Positions 23,075-25,548 of a stretch of 25,548 nt of DNA are shown here, in pieces. The stretch covers positions 1 through 25,548 of the forward strand of contig CAZCXH010000061.1 of assembly GCA_964502525.1 (NCBI GenBank), given 5' to 3'. The stretch's first letter is position 1. Every line of letters begins with the position of its first letter. Below the pieces are notes generated by a model. That model saw only the letters and a list, made by a program, of their open reading frames with translations. It did not search any database and was not told where the DNA came from. This stretch comes from DATLYB01 sp964502525 (GTDB lineage: Bacteria > Bacteroidota > Bacteroidia > Chitinophagales > CAIOSU01). Both the position numbers and the translations under genes were made by a program.

Positions 23075-24715
23075 TTATGAAGCAGGGGATTGTCGGGAGT
23101 GTTGCACATCCGCAGCCGTATTCATCTTCAGCAACTCATCGAGCTTCTTGTTTTTATTCCCTTCCTTTTCGTGAACATGCGACATCGCGTATTCGCTTAA
23201 TGCCGTTATCGTGAGGCTTGGATTTACGCCCAGGTTGCAGGGGATGATGGAGCCGTCAACAATGTACATGCGCGGATAGCCGAACACTTCAAATTTTTTA
23301 TTCACCACACCGCTCTGAATGTTTTCGCCCAGCGGACAGCCGCCCATGATGTGGTCGGCTGTTGACATGTTGAACATCAACTCGGTAATGTTATTGGCGG
23401 GAATACCTCCAACTTTTTTTGCAAACCGTCTTGCCACTTCCTGTCCGGCTTCCTTGTAGGGCGACACGCGCTGCGCGCTTTTGTTCACCAGCGTGATGCC
23501 GGAAGAGAACAGTGATTTTCTGTAAATCATCTCCATAGAACTGTCAAGAGTCTGCATCACCATCACAAGGATGGAGTTGGTCGCCCATTTGCGGTTGAAG
23601 AGCATCCGTAAGAAATCTGCCGGATGCGTGATGATATTGCCCATCAGCTTCAATGTGCGCGTGAAGCCGTTGCCCCTGCCGGCAGCGGGGACGCCCAGCA
23701 GCCGCATTCCGTCTGACTTGTCGGGAAATTTTACCAGCTCGATGTGCGTGTCTTTGTCTGGCGCAAAGATGCTCGTGATGGCTACGCCATTGTTGAGCTT
23801 CTCTCGCGCGCTGGTAACTCCGCCAATGGATTTCGAATTCGTCCGAACGTTTTTTCCCAGCCGGTCTGACAACGCGGTGAGCGTTTTGTATTGGTGTTTC
23901 TGCTTCAGCAAAAGATTCAGCGTACCCACCACGCCCGCGCTCATCACCAGCCCGCTGCTTTTGAAGATGCGGCTTTCTCCTTTTCTCCAGGCGGTGCTGC
24001 TGCACGTATGCACCCAATACTGATTGTCGCGGTATTCAATTTTATAAACCTTCGTTTCAGGAAAAACCTGCGCTCCGGATTTTTCAGCGAAATACAGGTA
24101 ATTTTTAACCAATGTGTTTTTCGCATTGTAGCGGCATCCCACCATGCACCCGGCACACTCGATGCATCCTTTGCGCATGGGGCCATGACCGTTGAAGTAA
24201 GGATCCACTTCTTTGTCGCGGTCACCGTAATAAACGCCAACATTCACTCCTTTGAAAGATGCTTCCTGCCCCATCTCCCGCGCAATGTCGCGCAGGATGT
24301 TGTCTTCCGTGTTTAAATTTCTGGCAGGCACCGTGCCGAGCATGAAGCGGGCTTTGTCATAGAAAGGCATTAAAATTTTCTTCCAATCGTTCAGCGATGC
24401 CCACACAGGATTTTCAAAGAAAGCATCGGGCGGAACCATGTGGGTGTTGGCGTAAATCAGGCTGCCGCCTCCCACTCCGATGCCGCGCAGCACGAAGGCT
24501 TCTTTGAAAAATGCAAGGTTTTGAGGACCGAAACACCGCAGCAGCGGCAGCCACAGATACTTGCGGATGATGCGGTTGGTTTTCGGAAAATCATTGTCGG
24601 AAAACCGCTTCCCCTGTTCCAGCACGGCAACGCGGTAGCCTTTCTCCGTGAGCCGCATGGCGGAAACGCTGCCGCCAAAGCCCGAACCGATGATGATGTA
24701 GTCGTAAGGATTCAT
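23075..24715 (-). CDS. GMC family FAD oxidoreductase, cholesterol oxidase-like
   Basis: The 546-residue flavoprotein starts MNPYDYIIIGSGFGGSVSA, with the FAD dinucleotide motif GSGFGG at 10-15 and the ribose-binding Glu in VAVLEQG. The segment GVGGGSLIYANTHMVPP is the GMC N-terminal signature. A four-cysteine stretch CIECAGCMVGC (about 184-194) followed by NAKNTLVKNYL is typical of the mycobacterial ChoD-like branch. The C-terminal active-site region has the His in ADHIMGGCPLG and the Asn in NLGVNPSLTITALSEY. This family oxidises sterols or other hydrophobic alcohols. Bacteroidota rarely use sterols, so the substrate may be another lipid alcohol. No export signal is seen. It is 286 bp upstream of modA on the same strand and probably transcribed separately. 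Confidence 0.88.
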   Translation of the reverse strand: MNPYDYIIIGSGFGGSVSAMRLTEKGYRVAVLEQGKRFSDNDFPKTNRIIRKYLWLPLLRCFGPQNLAFFKEAFVLRGIGVGGGSLIYANTHMVPPDAFFENPVWASLNDWKKILMPFYDKARFMLGTVPARNLNTEDNILRDIAREMGQEASFKGVNVGVYYGDRDKEVDPYFNGHGPMRKGCIECAGCMVGCRYNAKNTLVKNYLYFAEKSGAQVFPETKVYKIEYRDNQYWVHTCSSTAWRKGESRIFKSSGLVMSAGVVGTLNLLLKQKHQYKTLTALSDRLGKNVRTNSKSIGGVTSAREKLNNGVAITSIFAPDKDTHIELVKFPDKSDGMRLLGVPAAGRGNGFTRTLKLMGNIITHPADFLRMLFNRKWATNSILVMVMQTLDSSMEMIYRKSLFSSGITLVNKSAQRVSPYKEAGQEVARRFAKKVGGIPANNITELMFNMSTADHIMGGCPLGENIQSGVVNKKFEVFGYPRMYIVDGSIIPCNLGVNPSLTITALSEYAMSHVHEKEGNKNKKLDELLKMNTAADVQHSRQSPAS

Positions 24716-24929
24716 AAGGATTTGCCGGCTATCAATGCTGTTTCAGAGTGCAAGGTACGGAATGAAAGCTACCAGTTTTCAGCGTGATGGCAAAGCGGAC
24801 TGAATAGAACTTCACTTACCCAACCAATTTCTCCGCCAATACTCCGTGAACTTTTCTTCCTACTGTTTAAAATACTTGATACTCAATACCCAAATCACTT
24901 TTTCATTACTTTGCAAAAAAAATCACACC

Positions 24930-25421
24930 ATGAAAAAACAAATCCTGTTCGCAGCGTGCTTTGTGTGCGCAGCATTTTTCACAGCAGCCGCCCAGGGCGA
25001 TTTGTGCAGCGATATAAAAAGCATCGTAGCCCAATACCATAAAGACAAAAGCAAGCTGCTGGGTGCAGAAACCGGCAAAGAGGATATGATGACCGACTAT
25101 AAATGCCCGCTGCCGCTCAGCGGAGCCGCCTCGGTGGAAACCTCGATGTACACCAGCACGAAAAAAATCGCACATTCCATCGGCTATTATGCCAAAGACG
25201 CAGACGAATCCGCATCCAAAAAACAGTTTGACGCGCTGGTGGAAAAATTCAGGCATTGCTACCCCGATGCAAGAACAGAATCAGATGACGCCAGCAGGCA
25301 GGAGTATGCAGCCGCAGAAGGAAAAAGCCAGGTGTATCTTGCGCGCTTCCGCTCAGGCGTCAACCCTGACACCGATGCGGATTTATATTCCATACATATC
25401 CAAATCATGTTTTATGATTGA
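24930..25421 (+). CDS. Secreted protein of unknown function (163 aa)
   Basis: The ATG at 24930 is chosen because it gives a good signal peptide (MKKQILFAACFVCAAFFTAAAQ, cleaved near residue 22); the frame is open upstream to 24846 without coding character. The mature part has three cysteines (Cys26, Cys60 and Cys111), a charged helix-forming middle, and alternating strand-like segments at the end (SQVYLARF, LYSIHIQIMFY). I do not recognise a family. Upstream, TTACTTTG at 24906-24913 resembles a Bacteroidota -7 box, but no well-placed -33 element is visible. It faces away from the GMC gene. Confidence 0.75.
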   Translation: MKKQILFAACFVCAAFFTAAAQGDLCSDIKSIVAQYHKDKSKLLGAETGKEDMMTDYKCPLPLSGAASVETSMYTSTKKIAHSIGYYAKDADESASKKQFDALVEKFRHCYPDARTESDDASRQEYAAAEGKSQVYLARFRSGVNPDTDADLYSIHIQIMFYD

Positions 25422-25462
25422 ATAAGTAATAAGGGCAGTTCTAAAAATTGCTCTTTTTATTG

Positions 25463-25500
25463 CCTCACCCCTTCCCTCTCCAGAAGGAGAAGGTGTCTCG
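25463..25500. repeat. Palindromic repeat of the same family as 12432-12731
   Basis: The segment GCCTCACCCCTTCCCTCTCC, followed by a short loop and GGAGAAGGTGTC, reproduces the C-rich then G-rich palindromic layout seen in 12479-12575, including the CCTCACCCC start and the GTC after the second arm. It lies 41 nt after the stop of the secreted-protein gene, where it could also act as a terminator. It may continue past the window end. Confidence 0.5.
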
Positions 25501-25548
25501 TCCTGAAATAGGTTGACTGATTGAGGTGTTGAAAAGTCAACTAAAATC

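Noticed and set aside
22903..23109. 68-codon minus ORF between the GMC gene and modA
   Set aside because: It overlaps the 3' end of the GMC gene and the modA upstream hairpin and has no recognisable features.

Overview
The window comes from a Bacteroidota chromosome. Two very large proteins end in the type B (gliding-motility-type) C-terminal sorting domain of the type IX secretion system (T9SS), which is restricted to this phylum. The LptD-like protein and the amidase and MCE genes beside it are also of the Bacteroidota kind. The tRNA-Ala gene is preceded by a TAnnTTTG -7 box, and most genes lack a Shine-Dalgarno sequence. There are no transposases, phage genes or CRISPR arrays. GC-rich palindromic intergenic repeats occur at both ends and in the middle.

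Layout. (1) 160-5153: envelope biogenesis. An LptD-like outer-membrane protein is divergent from an amidase (Amidase_3 plus SPOR) and an MCE/MlaD-like protein. (2) 5161-5234: tRNA-Ala(GGC) with its promoter. (3) 5415-9602: an AT-rich accessory island of tiny genes around an exported TPR-CHAT (separase/caspase-like) protein. It includes two small genes missed by a 60-codon ORF cutoff that encode nearly identical 20-residue mature lipopeptides. (4) 9666-16208: two T9SS cargo proteins. (5) 16448-20004: an extended SDR (epimerase-like), a ThDP-dependent enzyme of the acetolactate-synthase superfamily and a classical SDR. (6) 20067-22788: a molybdate transport operon modA - di-TOBE protein - modB - modC. 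(7) 23075-24715: a cholesterol-oxidase-like GMC oxidoreductase. (8) 24930-25421: a small secreted protein of unknown function.

The most interesting part is region 3. The bipartite motif GTAAC-N14-GGTAT occurs exactly four times in the window as far as I could find by eye. All four copies are intergenic, have the identical 14-nt spacer, and lie 30-41 nt upstream of an ATG. They precede two 60-codon genes (one leading into lipopeptide gene A), a 55-codon gene leading into the TPR-CHAT gene, and lipopeptide gene B. I infer a small dedicated regulon, driven by an alternative (ECF-type) sigma factor or a dimeric regulator. It would link an exported CHAT protein with paired surface lipopeptides and other micro-proteins. 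The function is unknown and the link rests on shared promoters and proximity.
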